Source: Microaerobacter geothermalis (lineage in GTDB: Bacteria; Bacillota; Bacilli; DSM-22679). From it: a DNA stretch of 64,000 nucleotides. Positions 36,433 through 45,873 of this stretch are shown one piece after another; position 1 is the stretch's first letter, and each line of letters begins with the position of its first letter. The stretch is taken from positions 1 through 64,000 of the forward strand of contig NZ_JAKIHL010000001.1 of assembly GCF_021608135.1 (NCBI RefSeq). Direction: 5' to 3'. The position numbers were made by a program, and so were the translations under genes. The notes beneath the pieces were generated by a model. That model did not search any database and was not told the DNA's origin. It saw nothing but the letters and a program-made list of their open reading frames with translations.

Positions 36433-37452
36433 GTGGCTAAGTGGAAAGTAGTCGTTAGTGATTGGGAATATGCGGATTTGCGTTATGAAGAAAAAGTTTT
36501 GCACCATAAAGACATTCAACTGGTTCCGGCACAATGCCGGACAGAAGAGGAAGTGATTGCTGCCTGTAAAGATGCGGATGCCATCATTAATCAATATGCT
36601 CCAATTACTCGCAAAGTGCTAGAATCCCTTGAGAAGTGCAGGGTGATCACTCGTTATGGAGTAGGAGTGAATACAATTGATCTCAATGCAGCAACGGAAA
36701 AAGGGATTTGTGTAGCCAATGTTCCGGACTACTGTAAAGATGAAGTGGCTGACCATGCATTAGCTTTGTTAATGGCTTGTACACGAAAAATAGTGAAATG
36801 CAATCATCATGTTAAAAGCGGAGTTTGGGACTTTAAAATATCCCAGCCAATCTATCGTCTAAGGGGAAGAACTATAGGATTGGTTGGCTTTGGGATGATT
36901 CCGCAGTCATTAAGCGAGAAAGTTAAGCCCCTAGGCTTAAATGTCATCGTTTTTGATCCTTATATACCGGAGGAGGTAGTACAAGAAAAGGGAGCTAGAC
37001 TGGTATCTTTAGATGAATTGTGTCAGCAAGCAGATATCATTTCTGTTCACGCTCCCCTCACTGAGTCAACCAGAGGCATGATTGGAAGAAGGCAGTTTGA
37101 TTTGATGAAAAAGGGTACTTTTATCATTAACACTTCGAGAGGTCCTGTTATAGATGAGGGTGCATTGATTGAAGCATTGGAGAATAAAAAGATTGCTGGA
37201 GCGGGTTTAGATGTAGTGGAAACCGAACCGATTCAATCGAACAATCCTTTACTTACTTTTGAGAATGTAATTCTTACTCCCCATGTTGCATGGTACTCAG
37301 AAGAGTCTGCAAAGGAAATGCGCTCCAAAGCAGCCATGGGAGTTGTCGATGTGCTGTTGCACGGAGAGTATCCCAAATATTTAGTGAATCAAAAAGTGAA
37401 GGAGATCGTTCATCTTTCCTCCAATCAACCAGAACGCTATTTTTCACTGTAG
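36433..37452 (+). CDS. CtBP-like D-2-hydroxyacid dehydrogenase
   Basis: A 339-residue NAD-dependent dehydrogenase of the D-isomer-specific 2-hydroxyacid family, C-terminal binding protein subgroup. Nucleotide motif GLVGFGMIPQSL (GxGxxP in place of GxGxxG), catalytic Arg in NTSRGPVID, Glu in VVETEP and His in TPHVAWYSE. The substrate is unknown; in this operon it may oxidise or reduce a sugar acid or 2-keto sugar acid at C2. GTG start at 36433 after GGAGGG. Confidence 0.85.
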   Translation: MAKWKVVVSDWEYADLRYEEKVLHHKDIQLVPAQCRTEEEVIAACKDADAIINQYAPITRKVLESLEKCRVITRYGVGVNTIDLNAATEKGICVANVPDYCKDEVADHALALLMACTRKIVKCNHHVKSGVWDFKISQPIYRLRGRTIGLVGFGMIPQSLSEKVKPLGLNVIVFDPYIPEEVVQEKGARLVSLDELCQQADIISVHAPLTESTRGMIGRRQFDLMKKGTFIINTSRGPVIDEGALIEALENKKIAGAGLDVVETEPIQSNNPLLTFENVILTPHVAWYSEESAKEMRSKAAMGVVDVLLHGEYPKYLVNQKVKEIVHLSSNQPERYFSL

Positions 37453-37482
37453 TTAAATAAAAAAATTAGGAGGCTGATTTTT

Positions 37483-38538
37483 ATGAAAAAATGGGTTAAA
37501 GCATTATCGATGGGACTTATTGTTCTTTCCCTCATTGTCCTTGCAGGATGTGGCAGTGGCGGTAAAAGTACTGAAACCTCTTCTGAAAAAGCTGCATCTG
37601 GAATTGAGGAGCGTGTGATTAAAGCAGGGATTGGATTAAATGAAGATCATCCACAAGGGCAAGGATTAAAGAAGTTTGCTGAATTGGTTGCCGAAAAAAG
37701 CGGTGGTAAGCTTAAGGTTCAAAATTACTACTCTGCACAGCTTGGTGATGACCAAAAAATGATTGAAGCCCTTCAGGGCGGATTACAGGAGATTACCATC
37801 CCGTCCACTTCACCAATGGTAGGGATGATTAAAGAGTTTGGTATTTTTGACTTCCCGTTTGTTTTTAATAATGAAGAAGAAGCAGATTATGTTCTCGATG
37901 GTCCTGTGGGACAAAAAATTCTTGAAAAATTACCTGAGTTCGGTTTGATCGGACTCACTTACTGGGAGAATGGGTTCCGTAATTTAACCAACAGTAAGCG
38001 TCCTGTTGCTACAGCTGAAGATTTTCAAGGGTTAAAAATTCGCACCATGCAGAATAAAGTTCATTTGGAAGCCTTTGCTGCATTAGGTGCTAATCCGACA
38101 CCAATGCCCTTCTCTGAAGTTTTTACCGCATTGGAGAGCAAGACAGTAGATGGGCAGGAAAATCCCTTTGCAACCATTGAGTCCAATAAGTTTTATGAAG
38201 TTCAACCGTATCTGAGTTTAACGAATCATGTATACACACCTTTCGTTTTCTTGGTCAGCAAAAAGTTCTGGGATCAACTCTCAGAAGAAGAACAAAAAAT
38301 CTTAAGGGATTCGGCAATAGAAGCTGGTAAGTACCAGCGTGAACTAAACCGTAAAGTAAATGGGGAAGCACTTGAACGATTGAAGTCTTACGGAATGAAG
38401 GTAAATGAGGTTAGCCCTGAGGAAAAAGAAAAAATGAATGAAATCATTAAGCCGGTTATTGATAAGTTTGCAAAGGAAATTGGTGAAGACTTGGTCAATG
38501 AACTTTATTCTGAAGTTAAAAAAGCGAGAAATAAATAA
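37483..38538 (+). CDS. TRAP transporter substrate-binding lipoprotein (DctP type), second copy
   Basis: A 351-residue lipoprotein (lipobox LAGC) with the same fold and motifs as the first copy (FQGLKIRTMQNKVHLEAFAALGANPTPMPFSEVFTALESKTVDGQENP), including the ligand-binding Arg in LKIRTM. The two copies differ widely, so they probably bind different acids yet share one DctQM pair, which is the only one in the window. TAGGAGGCTG precedes the ATG. Confidence 0.92.
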   Translation: MKKWVKALSMGLIVLSLIVLAGCGSGGKSTETSSEKAASGIEERVIKAGIGLNEDHPQGQGLKKFAELVAEKSGGKLKVQNYYSAQLGDDQKMIEALQGGLQEITIPSTSPMVGMIKEFGIFDFPFVFNNEEEADYVLDGPVGQKILEKLPEFGLIGLTYWENGFRNLTNSKRPVATAEDFQGLKIRTMQNKVHLEAFAALGANPTPMPFSEVFTALESKTVDGQENPFATIESNKFYEVQPYLSLTNHVYTPFVFLVSKKFWDQLSEEEQKILRDSAIEAGKYQRELNRKVNGEALERLKSYGMKVNEVSPEEKEKMNEIIKPVIDKFAKEIGEDLVNELYSEVKKARNK

Positions 38539-38580
38539 TCAGTTTCTTTATTGTTTTTCAGCTTGATGAGGAGGATAATC

Positions 38581-39831
38581 ATGCAAATCATTGAGGAATT
38601 ACTTCAAGATATCCCGCTTCCCAATATGGTGAAAGTGAAACAAAAATTCCCTGCTCCGGAAATTATGGATGTTGAAAAAGCAGTACATGAGGCGATTCAA
38701 GATGCTGGAGTATTATCCCGCATTTCTACTGGTGACCGGGTTGCTATTGCTGTGGGGAGCCGTGGAGTTGCTGATATTCCTATTCTTACAAGAGAACTTG
38801 TACATGCTGTAAAATCCGTTGGCGGGAATCCCTTCATCGTTCCTGCCATGGGAAGTCATGGTGGTGCAACGGCCCAGGGACAAATTGAGGTTCTGGAACA
38901 ATTGGGTGTAACAGAGTCTTTTGTTGAAGCTCCTATCCTCTCAAGCATGGATGTGGTGGAAGTGGGAAGGCTGCCTAACGGCCTTCCCGTTTATACCGAC
39001 AAATACGCTTATGAAGCGGATAAGGTGATTGTGATTAATCGCATCAAACCCCATACTGCTTTTAGAGGACGGGTGGAAAGCGGTTTAATGAAAATGATTA
39101 CCATTGGGCTAGGTAAGCAGAAAGGGGCAGAAGCAGCTCATGCATATAGTTTTAAATACATGGCGGAACATGTTCCGGAGATGGCAAAAATCACTTTATC
39201 GAAGGTTCCGATTATTTTCGGATTAGGAACGATTGAGAATGCCTATGATCGCCCAGCCAAAATTGTGGCAGTTCCGGCCGAAAAATTTGAACAAGTGGAA
39301 CCTGAACTGCTTCTTGAAGCAAAACGGCTCATGCCGCGAATATTGTTTGATCCCATTGATGTTTTAATTGTAGATGAAATTGGAAAGGACATTTCAGGGG
39401 ATGGAATGGACCCAAATATCACGGGGCGATACGCAACTCCATATGCCAGCGGGGGACCAGAGGTAACTCGAATCGTTGTGCTTGGTCTCACAGAGAAAAC
39501 CCATGGAAATGCAAATGGAATTGGTTTAGCAGATATCACAACCAAAAAAGTATTTCAACAGATTGAGTGGGAAAAAGGATATGCCAACGCCTTAACAAGT
39601 ACGGTTGTAGGCACAGTTAAAGTTCCGATGTTTATGGAGACAGAAGAATTAGCTGTGAAGGCAGCCATTAAAACCTGCAATACCTTTGATATGAATAAAG
39701 TACGGGTGGTCCGTATACAAAATACCCTCCATTTGAAGGAGATCTGGATTTCAGAAAGTCTGCTTTCTGAGGGAACAAATAGAGAAGATATAGAAATCTT
39801 GTCTGAACCTGCTCCAATTCAATTGAGATAG
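38581..39831 (+). CDS. LarA-superfamily nickel pincer-dependent racemase/epimerase
   Basis: A 416-residue protein of the LarA/DUF2088 superfamily. N-terminal motif [33 protein letters not shown] with His93, [10 protein letters not shown] with His158, then Lys171 and His187. The Lys-His spacing of 16 equals that of Lys184 (cofactor tether) and His200 (nickel ligand) in L. plantarum LarA. Later [12 protein letters not shown] and [15 protein letters not shown] are typical of the subgroup I recall as group 22 isomerases. Reported superfamily members interconvert 2-hydroxyacids, including sugar acids, so a C2 epimerase for an aldonate is the best guess. AGGAGG precedes the ATG at 38581. Confidence 0.85.
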   Translation: MQIIEELLQDIPLPNMVKVKQKFPAPEIMDVEKAVHEAIQDAGVLSRISTGDRVAIAVGSRGVADIPILTRELVHAVKSVGGNPFIVPAMGSHGGATAQGQIEVLEQLGVTESFVEAPILSSMDVVEVGRLPNGLPVYTDKYAYEADKVIVINRIKPHTAFRGRVESGLMKMITIGLGKQKGAEAAHAYSFKYMAEHVPEMAKITLSKVPIIFGLGTIENAYDRPAKIVAVPAEKFEQVEPELLLEAKRLMPRILFDPIDVLIVDEIGKDISGDGMDPNITGRYATPYASGGPEVTRIVVLGLTEKTHGNANGIGLADITTKKVFQQIEWEKGYANALTSTVVGTVKVPMFMETEELAVKAAIKTCNTFDMNKVRVVRIQNTLHLKEIWISESLLSEGTNREDIEILSEPAPIQLR

Positions 39832-39842
39832 GAGGGAGCCTC

Positions 39843-40991
39843 ATGAAAATAACCCAATTAAATCTATACAAAGTACAGCCCCGCTGGTTGTTTTTAAAGA
39901 TTGAAACAGATCAGGGAATTTCCGGTTGGGGTGAACCCGTTGTTGAAGGAAGGGCGGGTACAGTGGAAGCCTGTGTGAGAGAGTTAAGCGATTATTTGAT
40001 CGGAAAAGACCCCTTGCGGATCGAAGATCACTGGCAAGTTCTTTATCGAGGCGGCTTTTATCGCGGAGGGCCCATCTTAATGAGCGCGATCTCCGGGATT
40101 GAGCAGGCTTTATGGGATATCAAAGGAAAATACTACAACCTTCCTGTATATGAAATGCTGGGAGGTGCTGCTAGGGATAAAATTCGGGTTTACTCATGGA
40201 TAGGCGGGGATCGGCCAAGTGATGTAGCCCATGCAGCCAAGGATAAGGTAGATGCTGGATTCACTGCTGTCAAAATGAATGGAACTGAAGAATTAAACTA
40301 TATCGATACGACTAGAAAAGTTGATGAAGTGATTGAAAGAATTGCAATGGTGAGAGGGGCTGTGGGCAAGGATGTAGGTATTGGTATTGATTTTCATGGT
40401 CGGGTACATAAAGCAATGGCCAAGATTCTGGTGAAGGAATTGGAACCTTACCGTCCCATGTTTATCGAGGAGCCCGTATTACCGGAAAATAATGAGGCAC
40501 TTCAGGAAATTGCCAGACATACAGTCATCCCCATAGCAACCGGGGAAAGACAATATTCCCGTTGGGGTTTTAAACAGCTGTTAATGGATGGATATGTTGA
40601 TATTATCCAACCGGATTTATCCCATGCAGGTGGCATTTTAGAGGTGAAAAAGATTGCCGCCATGGCCGAAGCCTTTGATATCGCAGTAGCTCCCCATTGC
40701 CCTCTTGGGCCCATTGCTTTAGCCTCTTCACTGCAATTGGATGCCTGTACCCCAAATGCAATTATTCAGGAGCAAAGCCTGGGTATTCATTATAATCAGG
40801 GAACTGATCTGTTGGACTATCTAGCGGATCCAACGGTTTTTGAATATACGGATGGGTTTGTCAAAATTCCAAATGGGCCTGGATTAGGTATCCAAATCAA
40901 TGAAGAAAAGGTGAAAGAAGCAGCAAAGATCGGACACGATTGGAAAAATCCGGTTTGGAGAAATGAAGATGGCACAGTAGCGGAATGGTAA
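39843..40991 (+). CDS. dgoD: D-galactonate dehydratase, DgoD-like
   Basis: A 382-residue enolase-superfamily enzyme, the same length as E. coli DgoD, and alike along its whole length: start [56 protein letters not shown] with a metal Asp and catalytic His, [31 protein letters not shown] with the second catalytic His, and the ending VAEW. It removes water from D-galactonate to give 2-keto-3-deoxy-D-galactonate. GGAGGGAG precedes the ATG. It lies 11 bases after the LarA-like gene, which might supply or drain this aldonate by epimerisation. Confidence 0.9.
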   Translation: MKITQLNLYKVQPRWLFLKIETDQGISGWGEPVVEGRAGTVEACVRELSDYLIGKDPLRIEDHWQVLYRGGFYRGGPILMSAISGIEQALWDIKGKYYNLPVYEMLGGAARDKIRVYSWIGGDRPSDVAHAAKDKVDAGFTAVKMNGTEELNYIDTTRKVDEVIERIAMVRGAVGKDVGIGIDFHGRVHKAMAKILVKELEPYRPMFIEEPVLPENNEALQEIARHTVIPIATGERQYSRWGFKQLLMDGYVDIIQPDLSHAGGILEVKKIAAMAEAFDIAVAPHCPLGPIALASSLQLDACTPNAIIQEQSLGIHYNQGTDLLDYLADPTVFEYTDGFVKIPNGPGLGIQINEEKVKEAAKIGHDWKNPVWRNEDGTVAEW

Positions 40992-41018
40992 GTATTAGTG
41001 AAGATGGGAGAGATGTAC

Positions 41019-43202
41019 ATGCCGCAATATCCTTTGATGAACTCAGTAAACCCGTATGAATTCAATGTCCAGGGGAAAGCAAATGAACCGATTTGTGTGG
41101 CCGGATTTCTTGACCGTTCCAAACAAATACTTGGGTCCTCATATGAAGGGCCATCACCGGATTGGACTTTGGATGCCATTTATGATCGATTGGAAAGCAA
41201 TGCTCCACGTATTGCTATTATTGGCGGCTCACCTGATCATCCCGCACATATTATGGACTACCTAACATCAGCCAGAGCCGCCATTCGTATTTGGCAGAAT
41301 GGGGGAGTTCCCTTTTACTTTTCTACTCCAGTGATGTGTGATGGAACGGCCCAAAGTACCCAGGGGATGAGCTATTCCCTGCAGAGCCGCAATGCTGTGG
41401 CCCAAATGATTATCAACCAGGTCGAATCCCATGGCTATCATGGGGCATTCATCATCCAAGGCTGCGATAAGCAGCCATTAGGGGTAGTCAGTGCACTAGC
41501 CCATATTGACCGGCTCCGTCAATACCGTGGAGAGGCTCCATTTTTTGCAACCTTTGCTCCTGCCCATGTATTACAGGGTGGGACGATACCGGAGGATCTT
41601 TATAAAGAATTAGAGGAAGTTGCCAATCAATGTGAAGAGCAGGGATATGATGACATTGCATATGACCTTCGCGATGCAATGGCTTATATCCTGCAGTGTT
41701 CATCCAATACGGCTTTTCAAGGTGTACTGGAGAGGGCAAGGGAGAGAGGTATTATCACAAAGGAGCAACACAAAGATTATGAAAAACGTTTGGCTATTGC
41801 AACCTGTGATGGGAAGGGAGGAGTTTGTGCTTTTAACGGAACAGGAAATAGCTCTCGTCATCTTGTAGCAGGATTGGGGCTTGTCCATCCAGCCTTGGAG
41901 CTTTTGACAGGTCCTCCAACTCAAGAGCAAATAAATCAAGCACTGGATAGTCTAGCGACGATGATTAATGATCCCGTATTTGGAGCATCCAATATCACAG
42001 CAGCGAATGTAAGAAATGCCATTCGAATTCACAGTGCATCAGGGGGATCAACTAATCTCATGATGCATTTGGTGGCAGCGATGTTATATGGTGGTTTTAA
42101 GTTTAGTTTGACGGAACTTGACCGTATTCATCATGAGGTGCCTGTTCCAGATTTGTTTGATTACAGCTTAACTCAAGGTCGGGATATTTTTGCTTTGGCG
42201 ATGCAGTGCTGCAGCGGGAAGATCAGAGGGATGGAGACACTGTTCTTTGAATTAATGGAAAACGGGGTTCCTATGGATATTGATGCCCCAACGGTTACAG
42301 GAACCACTTGGCGGGATCGTCTGATCAGTACCGAAGGTTTGTCAGCGAAGCATGTAGTAGATAATCCTATCATACTCACCAAACCTCGTCGCCCGTTTAG
42401 CGGGGTTGATGTGTTAACGGGAAACTTTTTTGAAAGTGCCGTTGTAAAAATTAGCGGAATGACGACAGACCAGCTGGATCAGTTTGATAAAAAGGCGGCC
42501 TTTGTTCTTTACTATGAGAATGAGGATGATGCAAACCGCAGCTTGCTAAATGTCAATCTTCTTGAAGAATTAAAGCAGCAGCAAAGTTTTCATTATAAGA
42601 ACTTGCTGGCCATGCTGAAACAGAATGGGCCAGAACAATATGAAGAACTAGAGAAAAAAAGCTATGATGAACTCTTTGACATTATGGTTGATAGGGGGAT
42701 TTTAAAGATTGCGGTTATTGTTTCCGGGCAAGGACCTGCGGCATTTGGAATGCCGGAAATGTTCACCCCGATGCAGCATATCAATGCAAACCATAAATTG
42801 AAACGTCTGGTAACTCTAATCAGCGATGGCCGGTATTCGGGAGTCACATATGGAGCCGCCATCGGACATATGACTCCTGAGGCTTACCATCATGGAGGTA
42901 TTCTATATCTGAAAACAGGTGATCTTCTCTATCTCAATCTTAGGGAACGCCAAATCCAATTTTTAAATGAAGCATATTTCCAGCAGGGCGTCATTCAATT
43001 TAAGTTTGACCATATAAAGGAAGAACGAAAAGGATTGGCGGAAGAACGAATGGCCGCAATTCGAAAGCGGCAGCGTCAAGTGGCAGCCAGTAACAGAATG
43101 ATTGCTCATACAGATGCTGCTCATGGAGTGGTTCCTGTTGTCGTATTTGAGGAAGCAGTGCTCGATTATAAACGGGATGTTATATATCCTTCAACAAAAT
43201 AG
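41019..43202 (+). CDS. YjhG/YagF-type sugar-acid (D-xylonate) dehydratase
   Basis: A 727-residue member of the IlvD/Edd dehydratase family. Family motifs: GCDKQPLGVV, CDGKGGVCAF and SDGRYSGVTYGAA, with Cys residues fit for an Fe-S cluster. It is most like YjhG and YagF of E. coli, which dehydrate D-xylonate to 2-keto-3-deoxy-D-xylonate, though those are about 655 residues. The ATG at 41019 is chosen because GGGAGA lies 8 bases upstream; earlier in-frame starts at 40998 and 41013 lack spacing. It would feed the semialdehyde route encoded downstream. Confidence 0.86.
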   Translation: MPQYPLMNSVNPYEFNVQGKANEPICVAGFLDRSKQILGSSYEGPSPDWTLDAIYDRLESNAPRIAIIGGSPDHPAHIMDYLTSARAAIRIWQNGGVPFYFSTPVMCDGTAQSTQGMSYSLQSRNAVAQMIINQVESHGYHGAFIIQGCDKQPLGVVSALAHIDRLRQYRGEAPFFATFAPAHVLQGGTIPEDLYKELEEVANQCEEQGYDDIAYDLRDAMAYILQCSSNTAFQGVLERARERGIITKEQHKDYEKRLAIATCDGKGGVCAFNGTGNSSRHLVAGLGLVHPALELLTGPPTQEQINQALDSLATMINDPVFGASNITAANVRNAIRIHSASGGSTNLMMHLVAAMLYGGFKFSLTELDRIHHEVPVPDLFDYSLTQGRDIFALAMQCCSGKIRGMETLFFELMENGVPMDIDAPTVTGTTWRDRLISTEGLSAKHVVDNPIILTKPRRPFSGVDVLTGNFFESAVVKISGMTTDQLDQFDKKAAFVLYYENEDDANRSLLNVNLLEELKQQQSFHYKNLLAMLKQNGPEQYEELEKKSYDELFDIMVDRGILKIAVIVSGQGPAAFGMPEMFTPMQHINANHKLKRLVTLISDGRYSGVTYGAAIGHMTPEAYHHGGILYLKTGDLLYLNLRERQIQFLNEAYFQQGVIQFKFDHIKEERKGLAEERMAAIRKRQRQVAASNRMIAHTDAAHGVVPVVVFEEAVLDYKRDVIYPSTK

Positions 43203-43227
43203 TGTATGAACCTGGGAGGGTAATAAT

Positions 43228-44169
43228 ATGGAAAAAACAAGGGAATTCATAGAAAAGTTAGGGTTCCCCGGCAGGGACTGCCACCATTTGCCCACTTCTT
43301 CGAAAACGTTTCCTGATGGGGCGCAATATCGTGTGGAAATTCCAAGTGTGGAAGGTCCTGCTTCTTTGGAAGCAGTAATTGAAGCTTGCAAGCATTATGA
43401 TGTTACCATCCACCGTGTTTCACAGGGAAGCGGAATCATGCTGCTGACAGATGAAGAATTGGTTCAAATGGCTGATATTGGACGCAGAGAAAAGCTTGAA
43501 GTAAGCCTGTTTGTAGGGCCCCGGGGAACATGGGACATCACTCCAATGCAGTGGGCAAGTGCAGGTAAAATTACAGGCCTTCGGGTTCAAGGGATGGACC
43601 AGCTGGTTTATTCCATTGAAGATATTAAAAGGGCCTGTGATAAAGGAATTCGTGGTATTTTAGTTGCCGATGAAGGTCTTTTATGGCTGGTAAATGAATG
43701 TAAGAAACACAGGGAACTGCCGGATGATTTGGTCGTAAAAATTTCTGTGCAAATGGGGCCATCCAATCCTGTTTCCATTCGTTTGATGGAGCAGATTGGA
43801 GCTAACACTTTTAATGTCCCAACGGATTTAACCTTGGCCCGCTTGGCTGCTATCCGACAAGTACTGGATATTCCCATAGATATTTATGTAGAGGCTCCCG
43901 ATGATATCGGAGGATTTATTCGTCACTATGATATACCTGAGATTATTCGTGTGGCTGCACCTGTTTATATCAAATTCGGATTAAGGAACTCACCGAATAT
44001 TTATCCCTCAGGAACCCATTTAGAGTCCACATCCATTGCATTATGCAAGGAGCGAGTAAGACGGGCAAGGATTGGGCTTGATATGATTAAAAGATATGCG
44101 CCGCATCTTAAAACATCGGAAAAAGGTGCTGCGGGCTTAGGTGTTCCTGTTGCAATTGGAGGAGAATAA
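43228..44169 (+). CDS. Uncharacterised 313-residue protein in the sugar-acid operon
   Basis: Not confidently assigned. A soluble protein with alternating strand/helix pattern suggestive of a TIM barrel: DVTIHRVSQGSGIMLLTDEELVQMADIGRREKLEVSLFVGPRG, ADEGLLWLVNECK, VKISVQMGPSNPVSIRLMEQIGANTFNVPTDLTLARLAAIR, DIYVEAPDDIGGF, YIKFGLRNSPNIYPSG. Parts recall U32 peptidase-like barrels, but the U32 Cys signature is absent. Its strict placement between the dehydratase (25 bases before) and the kinase (3 bases after) argues for a role in the same pathway, perhaps as isomerase, aldolase or lactonase-like enzyme. GGGAGGG precedes the ATG. Confidence 0.7.
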   Translation: MEKTREFIEKLGFPGRDCHHLPTSSKTFPDGAQYRVEIPSVEGPASLEAVIEACKHYDVTIHRVSQGSGIMLLTDEELVQMADIGRREKLEVSLFVGPRGTWDITPMQWASAGKITGLRVQGMDQLVYSIEDIKRACDKGIRGILVADEGLLWLVNECKKHRELPDDLVVKISVQMGPSNPVSIRLMEQIGANTFNVPTDLTLARLAAIRQVLDIPIDIYVEAPDDIGGFIRHYDIPEIIRVAAPVYIKFGLRNSPNIYPSGTHLESTSIALCKERVRRARIGLDMIKRYAPHLKTSEKGAAGLGVPVAIGGE

Positions 44170-44172
44170 TAA

Positions 44173-45117
44173 ATGGATGTTGTAACTTTTGGTGAAACGA
44201 TGGTGCTTCTAAATCCTCTTTCAACAGGTCCTCTTCGATATACCACCTTATTTGAAAAAACCATCGGTGGTGCTGAATCAAATGTAGCCATTGGCTTGGC
44301 TCGTTTAGGTCATCGGGTTGGGTGGATGAGTCGTTTAGGGAATGATGAATTTGGGCTGTTTGTTCGCAATTTCATCCGAGGTGAGGGAGTAGATACAACG
44401 CAGGTTCAATTTGACGAGAAGCATCCAACCGGGGTTTTCTTTAAAGAGAGGCAAGTGATGCAGGAACCGAAGGTTTACTATTACCGAAAGGGTTCTGCAG
44501 CCAGTTATTTTAGTCCGAATGATATAAATGAATCCTATCTATCGCAAGCAAAATATTTGCATATCACCGGGATAACTCCTGCATTAAGTCAAAGCTGTCG
44601 GGATGCTGTATATCGTTCTATAGAATTAGCGAAGAAACATGGATTAAAGATTATGTTTGACCCCAATATTCGTCTTAAATTGTGGTCAACGGAAGAGGCA
44701 AAAGAAGTTCTTTTTGATATTGCCGGCCTATGTGATATTGTCATTCCAGGACTGGAAGAAGGAGAAATCTTAACTGGAGAATCAGCACCGGAAAAAATAG
44801 CAGACTCATTACTGCAGAATGGAGCAAAAGCCGTGGTTATAAAATTGGGTGAACATGGAGCTTACTACTCTGTAAACCAACAAGAGGAATATGTTCCTGG
44901 TTATCCTGTTGAAAAAATTGTAGATCCCATCGGGGCTGGCGACGGGTTTGCTGCCGGACTTCTGTCAGGACTTCTTCGCGGCTGGTCCTATCGCGATTCT
45001 GTTGAGCTAGGCAATCGGATTGGTGCGTATGCATTAACGGTGATTGGTGATGTAGAAGGGTATCCCTTCTGGTCACAGATTAACCCGGAAAAAGACCAGC
45101 AAACCATCTACCGTTAA
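44173..45117 (+). CDS. kdgK: PfkB-family sugar kinase, 2-keto-3-deoxygluconate kinase-like
   Basis: A 314-residue kinase with the PfkB N-terminal GG motif (GGAESNVAIGLARLGHRVGWMSRLGNDEFG) and the C-terminal signature DPIGAGDGFAAGLLSGLL with the catalytic Asp. The combination with a KDPG-type aldolase next to it points to phosphorylation of 2-keto-3-deoxy-gluconate or -galactonate at C6. Starts 3 bases after the previous stop, with GGAGGAG in the end of that gene. Confidence 0.86.
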   Translation: MDVVTFGETMVLLNPLSTGPLRYTTLFEKTIGGAESNVAIGLARLGHRVGWMSRLGNDEFGLFVRNFIRGEGVDTTQVQFDEKHPTGVFFKERQVMQEPKVYYYRKGSAASYFSPNDINESYLSQAKYLHITGITPALSQSCRDAVYRSIELAKKHGLKIMFDPNIRLKLWSTEEAKEVLFDIAGLCDIVIPGLEEGEILTGESAPEKIADSLLQNGAKAVVIKLGEHGAYYSVNQQEEYVPGYPVEKIVDPIGAGDGFAAGLLSGLLRGWSYRDSVELGNRIGAYALTVIGDVEGYPFWSQINPEKDQQTIYR

Positions 45118-45155
45118 CATATCCTACAAAAAAATCTGGAGGTAAGAGAAAAGGA

Positions 45156-45809
45156 ATGCTTAAAAAGATGGTCTTATTACAAAAATTGGTGGAAAGCGGG
45201 ATCATTGCCGTTATCCGTCATATCCCTGAAGATAAAGTTGACAAGGTTGCGGAAAGCCTTGTTGTGGGAGGCATAACTGCCCTTGAAGTAACAGTAGATA
45301 GCCCAGGGGCTTTTGAAACCATTCATCGAATTTCCAAACAATTGAAAGGTCGTGCCCTTGTTGGTGCCGGTACAGTTATTGACAGTGAATCAGCACGATT
45401 GGCGATCCATCACGGTGCAGAATTTATTTTTAGCCCCAGTCTTCATGAGGGTGTTATCCGTACCGCTCTGCGCTATGGAAAAGTTGCTGTTCCCGGAGTG
45501 ATGACTCCAACGGAAATGATTACTGCGATCGAATGGGGGGCGGATTTGGTTAAATTATTCCCCGCCGCAACCCTTGGGGTGAAATATATTAAAGATATCA
45601 AAGCACCATTTCCCCATATTCCAGTGATACCAACTGGAGGTATTCATTTGAACAATATCGCCTCGTTTTTTGAAGCGGACGTAGCTGCGGTGGGGATAGG
45701 TGGAAATCTGTTGGATCGGAAAGCGATTGACAACTCCGATTTTAATAAAATTACCCATATAGCCGAACAATATGTAACATCCGTTCAAGTAGCTCGATCA
45801 AAAAGCTGA
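45156..45809 (+). CDS. eda: KDPG/KDPGal-type aldolase
   Basis: A 217-residue class I aldolase of the Eda family: GGITALEVTVDSPGAFETI with the catalytic Glu, VGAGTVID, FSPSLHEGVI, PGVMTPTEMITAIEWGADLVKLFPA with the Schiff-base Lys, PTGGI. It splits 2-keto-3-deoxy-6-phosphogluconate or -galactonate to pyruvate and glyceraldehyde-3-phosphate. GGAGGTAAGAGAAAGG precedes the ATG. Last catabolic gene before the regulator. Confidence 0.92.
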   Translation: MLKKMVLLQKLVESGIIAVIRHIPEDKVDKVAESLVVGGITALEVTVDSPGAFETIHRISKQLKGRALVGAGTVIDSESARLAIHHGAEFIFSPSLHEGVIRTALRYGKVAVPGVMTPTEMITAIEWGADLVKLFPAATLGVKYIKDIKAPFPHIPVIPTGGIHLNNIASFFEADVAAVGIGGNLLDRKAIDNSDFNKITHIAEQYVTSVQVARSKS

Positions 45810-45873
45810 ATGAATAATTTTATGATTATGATAAAATAAAAGATATTTGAATTGATATTAAAGGGTGAGTGAA

